The notes under the pieces were generated by a model. The model saw only the letters and a program-made list of their open reading frames with translations, did no database searches and had not been told where the DNA came from. This document shows, in pieces, positions 32,823 through 41,081 of a DNA stretch of 47,019 nucleotides (positions are counted from its first letter, which is position 1; the number at the start of each line of letters is the position of its first letter). The stretch spans positions 1-47,019 of the forward strand of contig JAFUFL010000072.1 of NCBI GenBank assembly GCA_017469935.1, read 5' to 3'. Made by a program: the position numbers and the translations under genes. This stretch comes from Lachnospiraceae bacterium (GTDB lineage: Bacteria; Bacillota; Clostridia; Lachnospirales; Lachnospiraceae).

Positions 32823-35800
32823 ATGAATAAAAAACCTAGAGTAGGCCTCTGGAGAGTTCTGACGATCCTTTGCGCCGTTCTTTGCATCGGATCGATCGTA
32901 GGCAATCATTTTGCCAATCAGTACGCGACTACGATCAACGTAGCGCTGGGAACATCTTTTTCCAAGATTCAGGGATTTGACGAGAGCGTCAAATATTTCG
33001 AGAGCGACTTCGAAAACGAAGACGCCCGCTGGGAATACGAGCGTGAGCTCTGCGCGCAGGTGGAATCCGAAGGCGCGGCACTGCTCAAGAACGACAATCA
33101 GGCGCTTCCGCTGGCCGGCGGATCCAAAGTTTCCCTTTTCGCAAGGGGAAGCGTTGAGCTGATGTACGGCGGAACCGGTTCCGGCTCCGTAGACACCAGC
33201 CAGGCGCCCAGCCTGAAGGACGCCCTGACCCAGGAAGGCATTGAGATCAACCAGGGGCTCTGGGACTGGTACACATCCACTTCCGAGAAGTACGGCCGCA
33301 AGACCCCTGCTTCCATCTCCGACGCGCTGGTGGCAAACACCCAGTACGCGGTCAACGAAGCTCCCTGGTCTGAGGTGGAGAGCGCCAACAGCTCTACATT
33401 CGCCGAGTACGGCGACGCCGCGATCGTAGTGTTCTCAAGATCCGGCGGCGAAGGCGCGGACCTTCCGGACGGCGATGACAGCGTTTCTCTCGTGACGACA
33501 ACCGAGGCAAAGAGCGCGGTCGGCGACAACAAGGGCGGCGAAGGAGAAGAGAAGGCGGCAGAGACGAAGACGGCAGACGTGCACTACGGCATGGGATCCG
33601 AGGGCGACGGCGACTACCTTGCCCTTTCCCAGGAAGAGAAAGACCTGCTGGCAGGCCTCAAGGCGCTCAAGGACAACGGCACGTTCAAGAAGATCGTAGT
33701 CCTTCTCAACACTTCCAACGCGATCGAACTGGATTTCTTAAATCCCGAGATCTGCGGCGTGGACTACGGCATTGACTCCTGCATGTGGATCGGCGACGTG
33801 GGACAGACCGGCGCGATCGGAGTAGGACGTCTCCTCTCCGGTACGGCCAACCCCTCCGGTTCTCTTGTTGACACTTATTGGTATGACAACATGAAGAACC
33901 CCGCAGTCGTGAACTTCTACACAGTTCCTTACGCAGGCGTAGAGAGCTATGGCCTTAACCTCGAAGGTGCTGACGTACAGGGTATGTACAGTGTATATCA
34001 GGAAGGCATCTATCTCGGATACCGCTATCCCGAGACCAGATATGAAGACGTTGTCATGGGCACCGCAGGAGCAGGCGACTTCAACTATAACACTACAGTT
34101 GCTTATCCCTTCGGCTATGGCCTGAGCTACACCACTTTTGAGATGAGCGGCTTTGCGGTAAAAGAGAATGCCGACAGCTTCGACGTGACTGTAAACGTCA
34201 AGAACACTGGCAGCGCGGCAGGCAAGAAGACCGTTCAAGTCTACTTCCAGTCCCCTTACACCGACTATGACAAGCAGAACGGCATCGAGAAGGCTTCCGT
34301 TGAGCTCTGCGGATTCGGCAAAACACAGATCCTCGAGCCCGGCGCATCCGAGACAGTTACTGTTAACGTTCCTAAGAGAGAGCTGAGAACTTACGACGCC
34401 AACGGCGCAAAGACATATATTCTTGACGCAGGCGATTACTACTTCACCGTTGCTATGGGATCTCATGAGGCGGTCAACAATATTTTGGCAGCGAAGGGAT
34501 TCACCACTGAGAATGGCATGGATGCTGAGGGAAATCAGGCACTTGTATATCAGTGGAACAACGCGGCACTTGACACGACTACCTATGCAAAGAGCGAGGC
34601 GACAGGCGCTGCGATCACAAACCTCTTCGATGAGTCCGATCCCAACAAGAGCAGTCTGGCTCCCGGAAATGTCACATTCCTGAGCAGAAGCAACTGGGAG
34701 GGAACATTCCCCACAGGACGCGCACAGCTCACCATGAACGACAATCTGGCAGCGGCACTTGCTTTCACACAGTACAAAGCTGAAGAGCATGCGGATACTC
34801 CCATGCCCACACTGGCATCCGGCGGCAACATGACCATTTCTGAGCTGATCGGTGCGGATTACAACGACGAGCGCTGGGAGAGCCTGCTCGACCAGCTGAC
34901 CTTCCAGGAGATGGTAAACACCATCACACTTGGATTCCACAACACAGCAGCCTGCGAGAGCGTCTCCAAGGCGGCAACCAAGGACGAGAACGGCCCGCAG
35001 GGTCTGACAGCTTCCTTGGTAGGCGGCAAGTCCGCAATGTGCTACACCTCCGAAGACGTCATGGCAGCAACCATGAACCTGGAGCTGATGGAAGATGTCG
35101 GCCGCTGCATCGGCAACGACTGCCTGGATATGGGATATTCCGGACTCTACGGCCCCGGCATCAACATGCACAGAACACCTTATTCCGGACGTAACTTCGA
35201 GTACTATGCAGAAGATCCCTTCGTAGCAGGCGCGATCTGCGCAGCGGAGACCAAGGGCATTCAGTCCAAGGGCGTCTATGTATACCTCAAGCACGTAGCG
35301 CTGAACGATTCCGAGACCTCCAGACGAGGCGTCAACACATGGCTGAACGAGCAGACCGCTCGTGAGCTCTATCTGGAAGTGGCAGACCGCGCGATCATCG
35401 ACGGCGGCGCATGGTGCGTCATGAGTGGTTTCAACCGTTGGGGCGCACAGTGGTCCGGTGAGAACTACAACCTGCAGACAGCATATCTGCGCGGCGAGTG
35501 CGGCATGCGCGGCATGTCCATCACGGACTTCTCCGGTCTCAGCCAGTACATGGATGTGGCAGATGGTCTGATGGGCGGATCCGATATCTGGGACAGCCCG
35601 ATGCCTATGATCCACACAGCAGCGGCAGGCGGCTATGCACAGGATCCTTACATGGTCACAGAGATGAGAGAAGCGATGCACAACATCCTTTACACAGTCG
35701 TCAACTCCAACGCCATGAACGGCTGGACGGCGCAGACACGCATCGTTCCCAACACCCCTTGGTGGCAGCTTGCGATCTACGCTCTGATCGCAGTCACGGC

Positions 35801-35870
35801 ACTTCTTACCCTTGGAAGCGGCTACATGCTCTTCAAGAACAAGAAGCTGGCAAAAGAGCAGAAGGCATAA
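32823..35870 (+). CDS. Domain-swapped, membrane-anchored GH3 beta-glucosidase-type enzyme
   Basis: 1015 residues with GH3 modules in reversed order. A membrane helix (about 10-28) precedes the (alpha/beta)6 GH3 C-terminal-type domain (about 75-440) and a fibronectin-like domain (about 445-560, VNVKNTGSAAGKKTVQVYF). Last comes the TIM barrel normally found first (about 680-975), carrying the KHVALNDSE motif and the nucleophile D902 in MSITDFSG. A second membrane helix (about 981-1003) and a basic tail end the chain. The reversed order is known from Ruminococcus-type beta-glucosidases. The catalytic mass between two anchors should lie outside the cell, trimming beta-glycosides before import. 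It starts 30 bp after the GH2 gene with a GGAGG site. Codon choice shifts near the middle. Confidence 0.88.
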   Translation: MNKKPRVGLWRVLTILCAVLCIGSIVGNHFANQYATTINVALGTSFSKIQGFDESVKYFESDFENEDARWEYERELCAQVESEGAALLKNDNQALPLAGGSKVSLFARGSVELMYGGTGSGSVDTSQAPSLKDALTQEGIEINQGLWDWYTSTSEKYGRKTPASISDALVANTQYAVNEAPWSEVESANSSTFAEYGDAAIVVFSRSGGEGADLPDGDDSVSLVTTTEAKSAVGDNKGGEGEEKAAETKTADVHYGMGSEGDGDYLALSQEEKDLLAGLKALKDNGTFKKIVVLLNTSNAIELDFLNPEICGVDYGIDSCMWIGDVGQTGAIGVGRLLSGTANPSGSLVDTYWYDNMKNPAVVNFYTVPYAGVESYGLNLEGADVQGMYSVYQEGIYLGYRYPETRYEDVVMGTAGAGDFNYNTTVAYPFGYGLSYTTFEMSGFAVKENADSFDVTVNVKNTGSAAGKKTVQVYFQSPYTDYDKQNGIEKASVELCGFGKTQILEPGASETVTVNVPKRELRTYDANGAKTYILDAGDYYFTVAMGSHEAVNNILAAKGFTTENGMDAEGNQALVYQWNNAALDTTTYAKSEATGAAITNLFDESDPNKSSLAPGNVTFLSRSNWEGTFPTGRAQLTMNDNLAAALAFTQYKAEEHADTPMPTLASGGNMTISELIGADYNDERWESLLDQLTFQEMVNTITLGFHNTAACESVSKAATKDENGPQGLTASLVGGKSAMCYTSEDVMAATMNLELMEDVGRCIGNDCLDMGYSGLYGPGINMHRTPYSGRNFEYYAEDPFVAGAICAAETKGIQSKGVYVYLKHVALNDSETSRRGVNTWLNEQTARELYLEVADRAIIDGGAWCVMSGFNRWGAQWSGENYNLQTAYLRGECGMRGMSITDFSGLSQYMDVADGLMGGSDIWDSPMPMIHTAAAGGYAQDPYMVTEMREAMHNILYTVVNSNAMNGWTAQTRIVPNTPWWQLAIYALIAVTALLTLGSGYMLFKNKKLAKEQKA

Positions 35871-35996
35871 CATAACCTGTCATAACATAACCTATAAGCG
35901 CAGATGATCCGCGCGGCCGGCATCGCCGGCTGCGCGGGGCCTCGAACAGCGGGAGTAATGCCCTGCTGTTCGAGCCTTATACAAAAGGGGGATATC
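35871..35996 (+). other. Intra-operon double hairpin between GH3 and symporter genes
   Basis: Two stems follow one another: GCGCGGCCGGC/GCCGGCTGCGC at about 35911-35937, and CTCGAACAGCGGG/CCCTGCTGTTCGAG at 35941-35974. Neither has a T-run. They probably stabilise or process the upstream mRNA end rather than terminate, since the symporter site AAGGGGG follows at once. Confidence 0.6.
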
Positions 35997-37538
35997 ATGA
36001 ATGATGATCAGCAGGCGTCCGGGACAACCCTGAACCGGGCCAAGCCTTATCAGCTTGCGCTGTTCCCTATGAATAACGGCGCAACAAATGTTTACTACGT
36101 ACTGATACTTACTTATATCGCGACGTTCGGCAATACGGTACTGGGGATCGCAACAGTGTTCGCTTCCTTCATGGTCACCGGAATGCGCATATTCGACGCG
36201 ATCACCGATCCGATCATCGGCGCGCTGATGGACAAGACCAACGGAAGGTTCGGCAAGTTCCGTCCCTTTATGGTCATCGGATCCGTTATTATGGCGGTCT
36301 CTGTGATCTGCCTCTATATTTTGACACCTTTTGTGCCGGAGAATATGATGGGGCTGCGCTACGGGCTCTTCATTCTCCTGTATGCGGTCTGGGTCATCGG
36401 CTATACGTTCCAGACCTCCGTCACGCGAGCGGCGCAGGCCGTTCTCACAAATGATCCGCAACAGAGACCTCTGTTTACGATCTTCAACACCATCGGTTCG
36501 CTGGCCGGTATGGGCGTCATGCAGTTCATAGGACCGATCCTCGCGAGGGACAGCATCTTCGGCGATTACAACAGGAGCTGGTTTGCGGCGATCACACCTA
36601 TAGGAATCTGCATCTCTGTGCTGCTTACCATCCTCGCGATCATCGGCATCTGGGAAAAGGACCAGCCCAAGTACTTCGGCCTGGGCGGAGGCAAGCAGGA
36701 GAAGGTCAAGGTGTCCGAGTATATCGACATCATCATGGCCAACAAGCCCCTGCAGAAGCTGATGGTGGCGGGCGGCGCCTGCAAACTGGCGCTCTCCATC
36801 GCGACCAATATCACGGTCCTGATCATGCTGTATTCCTGCATGATGGGCAACTATGACGGGCTCTACATGCCCATGATGATAGTCGGCTACGTGTTCGCGA
36901 TCCCGTTCTTCGCGCTCACTGTGCGTACATCCCAGAAGAAAGGCCAGAAAGCGTCTCTGATGCGCTATGTGGCGGTCGCTTTTGTCTGCTATATCGGCGT
37001 TCTGATCCTGCTTCTTATGTGGAATCCGAACACTTCCATGCACATGCAGATCATGCAGAACGGCAAAGTAGCGCTGAACTTCTATACCATCGCGTTCATC
37101 CTGTGCTTCGGCATCGGCTACGGCGCTTATTACGCCACGGCGGACATGCCGATCCCCATGGTGGCGGACTGTGCGGACTACGAAACTTACCGCTCGGGAA
37201 AATTTATTCCCGGCATCATGGGAACGCTGTTCTCTCTGGTCGACAAGCTCGTATCGAGCCTCTCGGCCACGGTCGTCGGCGTGGCGGTCACCATGATCGG
37301 ACTGGATTCACTGCCGACAAAGACAACTCCCTACACGCCCGGCATGAATGTAGTCGTCATCATCCTGTTCTGCATCGTGCCCATGTGCGCGTGGGCCCTT
37401 ACCCTGTGGGCTATGACAGGGTATGAGCTGGACGGAAAGCGTGTCAAAGAAATCCAGGAAGTCAACGGCAAGCGCCGCGAAGCGGTGGCGCAGGGCCTGA
37501 CGATCCGGGAGGCGATGGAAAAGTATCCGTCGAGATAA
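35997..37538 (+). CDS. GPH-family sugar:cation symporter
   Basis: 513 residues with about twelve membrane helices, of the glycoside-pentoside-hexuronide (MelB-like) branch of the major facilitators. The early signature is visible as FDAITDPIIGALMDKT with the following RFGKFRPF (about residues 65-95), and MVADCADYETYRSGK in the second half is another family hallmark. It imports a glycoside or uronide with Na or H ions; the neighbours suggest a glucuronide or cello/galacto-oligosaccharide. The ATG at 35997 has AAGGGGG before it; a longer frame from 35904 runs through the hairpins and is rejected. A terminator follows. Confidence 0.93.
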   Translation: MNDDQQASGTTLNRAKPYQLALFPMNNGATNVYYVLILTYIATFGNTVLGIATVFASFMVTGMRIFDAITDPIIGALMDKTNGRFGKFRPFMVIGSVIMAVSVICLYILTPFVPENMMGLRYGLFILLYAVWVIGYTFQTSVTRAAQAVLTNDPQQRPLFTIFNTIGSLAGMGVMQFIGPILARDSIFGDYNRSWFAAITPIGICISVLLTILAIIGIWEKDQPKYFGLGGGKQEKVKVSEYIDIIMANKPLQKLMVAGGACKLALSIATNITVLIMLYSCMMGNYDGLYMPMMIVGYVFAIPFFALTVRTSQKKGQKASLMRYVAVAFVCYIGVLILLLMWNPNTSMHMQIMQNGKVALNFYTIAFILCFGIGYGAYYATADMPIPMVADCADYETYRSGKFIPGIMGTLFSLVDKLVSSLSATVVGVAVTMIGLDSLPTKTTPYTPGMNVVVIILFCIVPMCAWALTLWAMTGYELDGKRVKEIQEVNGKRREAVAQGLTIREAMEKYPSR

Positions 37539-37552
37539 AATGTAATTATTCA

Positions 37553-37616
37553 GCAGCCCTGTTCGGGCGATCCTTTTCGAGAGAAGAGCGGTCGGCCGGG
37601 CAGGGCTTTTTTCGAG
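37553..37616 (+). terminator. Terminator after the symporter gene
   Basis: AGCCCTG pairs with CAGGGCT across a long loop that has further internal pairing, followed by TTTTTT. Confidence 0.7.
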
Positions 37617-37646
37617 CATATAGTGTTTGTACATGCTTTAGTAATG

Positions 37647-37652
37647 TATAAT
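37647..37652 (+). promoter_or_regulatory. -10 element upstream of the HAD phosphatase gene
   Basis: Consensus TATAAT, 49 nt ahead of the ATG. The best -35 candidates are weak or badly spaced. Confidence 0.4.
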
Positions 37653-37700
37653 CGAAGAGGCGCACGGAAGATAAAGCTTAACAAAGCAGGAGAAATGATT

Positions 37701-38366
37701 ATGTATGTGATGTTTGATATGGACGGCGTTCTCGTCGACTCGGAAGCCGCCTATCTGGCGGGGTATCTCCACGCCGCAAGGCTCTATGGCCTTCCGGAGA
37801 GCGACATGCGGGCCGCCGTAGGGCGCGCCGTGGGCGTGGTCGATGCGATGGAGCGGCAGATCATGACGGAGACCTTCGGGCACCTGCCGCAGTTTGACCT
37901 GGAGCGGACATTTCGCGCCTGCCGGGACTATTTTGCCGGCGTGGTCGAGAGCGGGCAGATGGCCCTTAAGCCGGGGGCAAAAGAGATCCTGCAGCAGCTG
38001 AAAGCGAAGGGGATCCCTGTCGGGCTCGCCTCGTCTTCTTCGCGCGCCATGATCGAAAAGGTTCTGGCCGGGCATGAGGTGCTGCAGTATTTTGACGCGG
38101 TTGTGAGCGGGGACATGGTGCGGAAGGGCAAGCCGGATCCGGAAGTTTTCCTGCGCTGCGCGGAGGCTCTGGGAATCCCTGTGTCAAAATATAGCGAGAC
38201 CTTCGTCATCGAGGACTCCTACAATGGGATCCGGGCCGCCTATGCGGCGGGAATGAAGCCGGTCATGGTGCCGGACCAGCTCCCGCCGACGCAGGAGATG
38301 AGAGAGAAGGCGGTGGCGATCCTGCCGTCGCTGACGGAGGCGGCGGAGTGGCTGAAGCTGTCTTAG
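37701..38366 (+). CDS. HAD-superfamily sugar-phosphate phosphatase / phosphoglucomutase-like
   Basis: 221 residues. HAD motif I is FDMDGVLVDSE (nucleophile Asp, residue 6 region), motif II LASSSS near 110, motif III Lys in RKGKPDP near 140, motif IV IEDSYNGI near 170. A helical cap between motifs I and II places it with beta-phosphoglucomutase-like and 2-deoxyglucose-6-phosphatase enzymes. A DMDGV-x-V-DS start is shared by both, so activity cannot be fixed. I chose the ATG at 37701 because AGGAG is 8-9 nt upstream; the ATG at 37695 is too close to it. Confidence 0.9.
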   Translation: MYVMFDMDGVLVDSEAAYLAGYLHAARLYGLPESDMRAAVGRAVGVVDAMERQIMTETFGHLPQFDLERTFRACRDYFAGVVESGQMALKPGAKEILQQLKAKGIPVGLASSSSRAMIEKVLAGHEVLQYFDAVVSGDMVRKGKPDPEVFLRCAEALGIPVSKYSETFVIEDSYNGIRAAYAAGMKPVMVPDQLPPTQEMREKAVAILPSLTEAAEWLKLS

Positions 38367-38450
38367 CCGCTTGCAGCGGGAACCGTGGTTTGTACTGCGA
38401 AGGGCTATCCCGACCCGGGGGACGGCAACCCCATTTCACAATCAATCGGT

Positions 38451-38479
38451 TTGTGATAGACTTTTATCGAAAATATAGT
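38451..38479 (+). promoter_or_regulatory. Promoter of the ridA-panE genes
   Basis: TTGTGA (38451-38456), 17-nt spacer, TATAGT (38474-38479). The -35 box is one arm of an inverted repeat TCACAA/TTGTGA (38436-38456), possibly an operator. A GTTCCT/AGGAAC, CTGCAT/ATGCAG stem lies at about 38481-38525. Confidence 0.55.
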
Positions 38480-38552
38480 TGTTCCTGAGCAGCCTGCATA
38501 CTTGCTGCGCTGCATGCAGAGGAACATGCGCTGATAATACGGAGGTTTCACT

Positions 38553-38921
38553 ATGAAAGTAATCGGTACAGACAAGGCACCCGGTGCAATCGGCCCTTAT
38601 TCCCAGGGATATATTGTGGGCGACATGGTATTTACGTCCGGTCAGATCCCGATCGATCCCGCGACGGGCGAGATGGCCGAGGGAATCGACGCCCAGACAG
38701 AGCAGAGCTGCAAGAACGTGATGGCTATTCTCGAGGCGGCCGGATCCGGCGCCGACAAGGTCATCAAGACGACCTGCTTTTTGGCCGAGATCGCTGATTT
38801 TGCAGCCTTTAACGCTGTCTATGCCAAGTACTTCACGTCCAAGCCGGCGAGAAGCTGTGTGGCGGTCAAAGACCTTCCCAAGGGAGCACTCTGCGAGATC
38901 GAGTGCATCGCACAGTTATGA
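38553..38921 (+). CDS. ridA: RidA family enamine/imine deaminase
   Basis: 122 residues, typical Rid length. It hydrolyses reactive 2-aminoacrylate and related imines from serine/threonine dehydratases, as a trimer in the cytosol. Family hallmarks: AIGPYSQGYIVGD, FTSGQIPIDP, and the C-terminal PARSCVAVKDLPKGALCEIECIA (in part, PARSCVAVKDLPKGAL) with the RidA Arg/Glu pair. GGAGG lies 8-9 nt before the ATG. Its stop overlaps the panE start by 4 nt (ATGA). Confidence 0.95.
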   Translation: MKVIGTDKAPGAIGPYSQGYIVGDMVFTSGQIPIDPATGEMAEGIDAQTEQSCKNVMAILEAAGSGADKVIKTTCFLAEIADFAAFNAVYAKYFTSKPARSCVAVKDLPKGALCEIECIAQL

Positions 38922-39862
38922 AGATCCGGTCGGCAGCTGTCCTGGGAGCGGGCGCCGTGGGCGCCTACTTCGTCTATGGCCTGATGGGCAAAAAAGACCT
39001 TGATTTCTGTGTTGTTGCGGACGGAGAACGGAAGCTTCGGCTGGAAAGAGACGGCATAACGGTGGACGACGGGAAAGAGGTCCGTGCGCTGCATCCGCAG
39101 ATTCGCACGCCGCAGGAGGCAAGGGGCGTGGACCTTTTGCTTGTCGCGGTCAAATATACGGCGCTGGAAGCGGCTCTGGAGGATATCCGTCAGATCGCCG
39201 CGCCCGGCACGATCGTCCTTTCTCTTCTCAACGGGATCGACTCCGAGGAGAAGATCGGCAAAGTCATCGATCCCTCGCAGATTGTCTACTCGCTGATGCG
39301 GGTCAGTTCCGAGCGCCGGACTCGCGACGGGAGGGACGTCATCTCCTTTAATCCCGACCTCGGCTGGGGCGTTTATCTGGGCGAGAAGGGAACGAGAGTT
39401 AGGAGCGAGCGCATCGCCGCTATTGAAGATCTTCTGGCGGGGACGACCTGCGGCGCCTTCTTTGTGGAGGACATTATCCAGGACCAGTGGGCCAAATATG
39501 CCTCCAATATCTGCTACAACCTGCCCCAGGCGGTTCTGGACCTGCCGTTTGGTGCCTATTTTGACTCGGAACATGTGGCGTTCCTGCGCGAGAGATTATT
39601 CGATGAGGTGCGCCGGGTCGGCGCGGCGCTGGGAATTGAGGTTCTGAAGCCGTCGCTTGCGTGGGACAGCTGTGCCAAGACGGCGAGATTCTCCACGCTC
39701 CAGGATCTGGACGCGGGCCGGCACACGGAGATCGACATGTTCGCGGGCGTGTTGATGGAGAAGGCGAAGGCCGTGGGGATCAGTGTGCCCTTTACGGAGT
39801 ATACCTATCATGCAATCAAGGCTATTGAGGAGAAGAATGACGGCAGGTTTGTATACAAGTGA
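38918..39862 (+). CDS. panE: Ketopantoate reductase family protein
   Basis: 314 residues. The N-terminal Rossmann fold starts AAVLGAGAVGAYFVYGL (NADPH loop); the catalytic lysine and the family C-terminal domain follow, with AKYASNICYNLPQAVLDLPFG and an EIDMFAGVLMEKAKAVG stretch typical of ApbA/PanE. It would reduce 2-dehydropantoate to pantoate for coenzyme A synthesis, but the family includes reductases for other 2-keto acids and no other pan genes are nearby. The ATG at 38918 overlaps the ridA stop, implying translational coupling; a GTG five codons upstream is the alternative. Confidence 0.85.
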   Translation: MKIRSAAVLGAGAVGAYFVYGLMGKKDLDFCVVADGERKLRLERDGITVDDGKEVRALHPQIRTPQEARGVDLLLVAVKYTALEAALEDIRQIAAPGTIVLSLLNGIDSEEKIGKVIDPSQIVYSLMRVSSERRTRDGRDVISFNPDLGWGVYLGEKGTRVRSERIAAIEDLLAGTTCGAFFVEDIIQDQWAKYASNICYNLPQAVLDLPFGAYFDSEHVAFLRERLFDEVRRVGAALGIEVLKPSLAWDSCAKTARFSTLQDLDAGRHTEIDMFAGVLMEKAKAVGISVPFTEYTYHAIKAIEEKNDGRFVYK

Positions 39863-39873
39863 GTTCAACAATG

Positions 39874-39960
39874 CACACGCGTGCGGCAAGAGGCCGGACC
39901 CTGCCCTACAGGCAGCCCGCACGCGGCGCATCGGCTCGCTCTGCGAGCCTTGAAGTGAGG
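39874..39960. repeat. Dispersed double-hairpin repeat, copy B
   Basis: First hairpin: CGCGTGCGG ... CCGCACGCG enclosing CTGCC-CTACA-GGCAG. Second hairpin: GGCTCGC-TCT-GCGAGCC. Between panE and aroD; its right end runs into the aroD ribosome site. Confidence 0.85.
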
Positions 39961-39969
39961 AATAGTATC

Positions 39970-40794
39970 GTGTCAAAATGTGTGGAAGTACGCGGGGTGA
40001 AGATCGGCGAGGGGATCCCCAAGATCATTGTTCCGATCGTCGGGACGACAAAGAGAGAGATTCTGGAAGCAGCGTCTTCTATTATGGAAAATGCTCTTAA
40101 GGGAAGTGCCTTTGGGGAAAACGTCTTTGAGGAAAAAGTCTTTGGGGAAAAAGTCTTTGACCTGGTCGAGTGGCGCGCGGACTGGTTTGAGGATGTCTTT
40201 GAGTTCGGGAAAGTGGAGGATGTCCTGAAGGAACTTCGCGAGGAACTCGGCAATATCCCGCTCCTTTTTACTTTTCGAACGGCCAGGGAAGGCGGAGAGA
40301 AGGCCATCGAGCCTGAGGAGTATGCGCAGCTGAATATCAAAGCAGCGCAGACCGGGCTGGTGGACCTGATCGATGTGGAGTCCTTTACAGGCGACGATGT
40401 CGTGAGAGAGATCATCGAAGAGGCACACAAGGCGGGCGTCAAAGTCGTCGGTTCCAATCACGATTTTGACAAGACACCGGAGAAAGAGGAGATAGTCCGG
40501 CGGCTGCGCAGGATGCAGGAGCTGGGCGCCGACGTCCCCAAGATCGCCGTGATGCCGGGGAGCAGGGAGGATGTGCTGACGCTGCTCGCCGCGACGCAGG
40601 AAATGTCCGCGCAGTATGCGCGGGGGCCGATCATTACCATGTCCATGTCCGGGACAGGACTGGTCAGCCGCCTGTGCGGGGAAGTCTTCGGGAGTGCCTG
40701 CACCTTCGCGGCGGTGGGCAGGGCTTCTGCGCCCGGACAGATCGACGCGGTGGAGCTTGCCGGGGTATTGAAGCTGATTCATACAAATCTATGA
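39970..40794 (+). CDS. aroD: Type I 3-dehydroquinate dehydratase
   Basis: 274 residues. It converts 3-dehydroquinate to 3-dehydroshikimate by a Schiff-base mechanism in the shikimate pathway. The catalytic His is in VVGSNHDFDKTP and the Schiff-base Lys in VPKIAVMPGS; VEWRADWF carries the substrate-binding Glu and Arg. Compared with the usual PLT/TTxE ... DIVEWR spacing, about 15-18 extra residues (FGENVFEEKVFGEKVF) precede VEWRAD, encoded by three 15-bp repeats. The start is GTG at 39970 with GAGGAA 7 nt upstream; upstream in-frame codons read through the dispersed repeat and are rejected. A TGTGACAGGGG repeat remnant begins at the stop codon. Confidence 0.92.
   Translation: MSKCVEVRGVKIGEGIPKIIVPIVGTTKREILEAASSIMENALKGSAFGENVFEEKVFGEKVFDLVEWRADWFEDVFEFGKVEDVLKELREELGNIPLLFTFRTAREGGEKAIEPEEYAQLNIKAAQTGLVDLIDVESFTGDDVVREIIEEAHKAGVKVVGSNHDFDKTPEKEEIVRRLRRMQELGADVPKIAVMPGSREDVLTLLAATQEMSAQYARGPIITMSMSGTGLVSRLCGEVFGSACTFAAVGRASAPGQIDAVELAGVLKLIHTNL
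40111..40155 (+). repeat. Three 15-bp in-frame repeats inside aroD
   Basis: Units TTTGGGGAAAACGTC, TTTGAGGAAAAAGTC and TTTGGGGAAAAAGTC encode FGENV, FEEKV, FGEKV. They keep the frame and extend the loop before the conserved VEWRAD strand. Confidence 0.92.
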
Positions 40795-40830
40795 TGTGAC
40801 AGGGGACGGCAGAACTGTTCCTGACGACAC
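40795..40830. repeat. Degenerate TGTGACAGGGG repeat
   Basis: TGTGACAGGGGACGG starts on the base after the aroD stop; the rest differs from the copies at 24091 and 46949. Probably an eroded REP-like unit. Confidence 0.55.
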
Positions 40831-40839
40831 TGAACCAAT

Positions 40840-40888
40840 AACACGGGCTAAGCAACTGATCATCAGGAAATGCTTGGCCTGTGTTTTC
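40840..40888 (+). terminator. Terminator of the ridA-panE-aroD set
   Basis: AACACGGGCTAAGCA pairs fully with TGCTTGGCCTGTGTT if two G-U pairs are allowed; 16-nt loop, TTTT after. Confidence 0.75.
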
Positions 40889-40910
40889 GTTTATGAGGTG
40901 ATGTGGATAA

Positions 40911-40927
40911 AACGTCTGACGTATGTT
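40911..40927. promoter_or_regulatory. Possible autoregulatory operator of the second FadR-type gene
   Basis: AACGTCTGACGTATGTT. Its complement shares ACAT and CGTCAGA with the palindromes around the gntP promoter, and it overlaps the likely -10 (TAAGAT, 40927-40932). Confidence 0.35.
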
Positions 40928-41081
40928 AAGATGGACGTATAACTTGAAAGTTTGGAAACGATCGACGATCATCTTGGCAAGTTCGCTTGCGGTTTCACAA
41001 TGAGAAACGTATACTGTTAGTGACAGACATGCTTCGGCGCCCTGGGGCATGAACCGGACAGAGGGGCGCATTGGAGTAAAT

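Noticed and set aside
33738-35873. 711-residue minus-strand frame opposite the GH3 gene
   Set aside because: A shadow of the GC-rich coding strand: Cys/His/Val-rich composition, no domain, while the plus frame has clear GH3 motifs.
39859-39969. Longer aroD beginning at 39859
   Set aside because: The extra 37 codons read through the dispersed repeat and resemble no AroD; GTG at 39970 has its own ribosome site.
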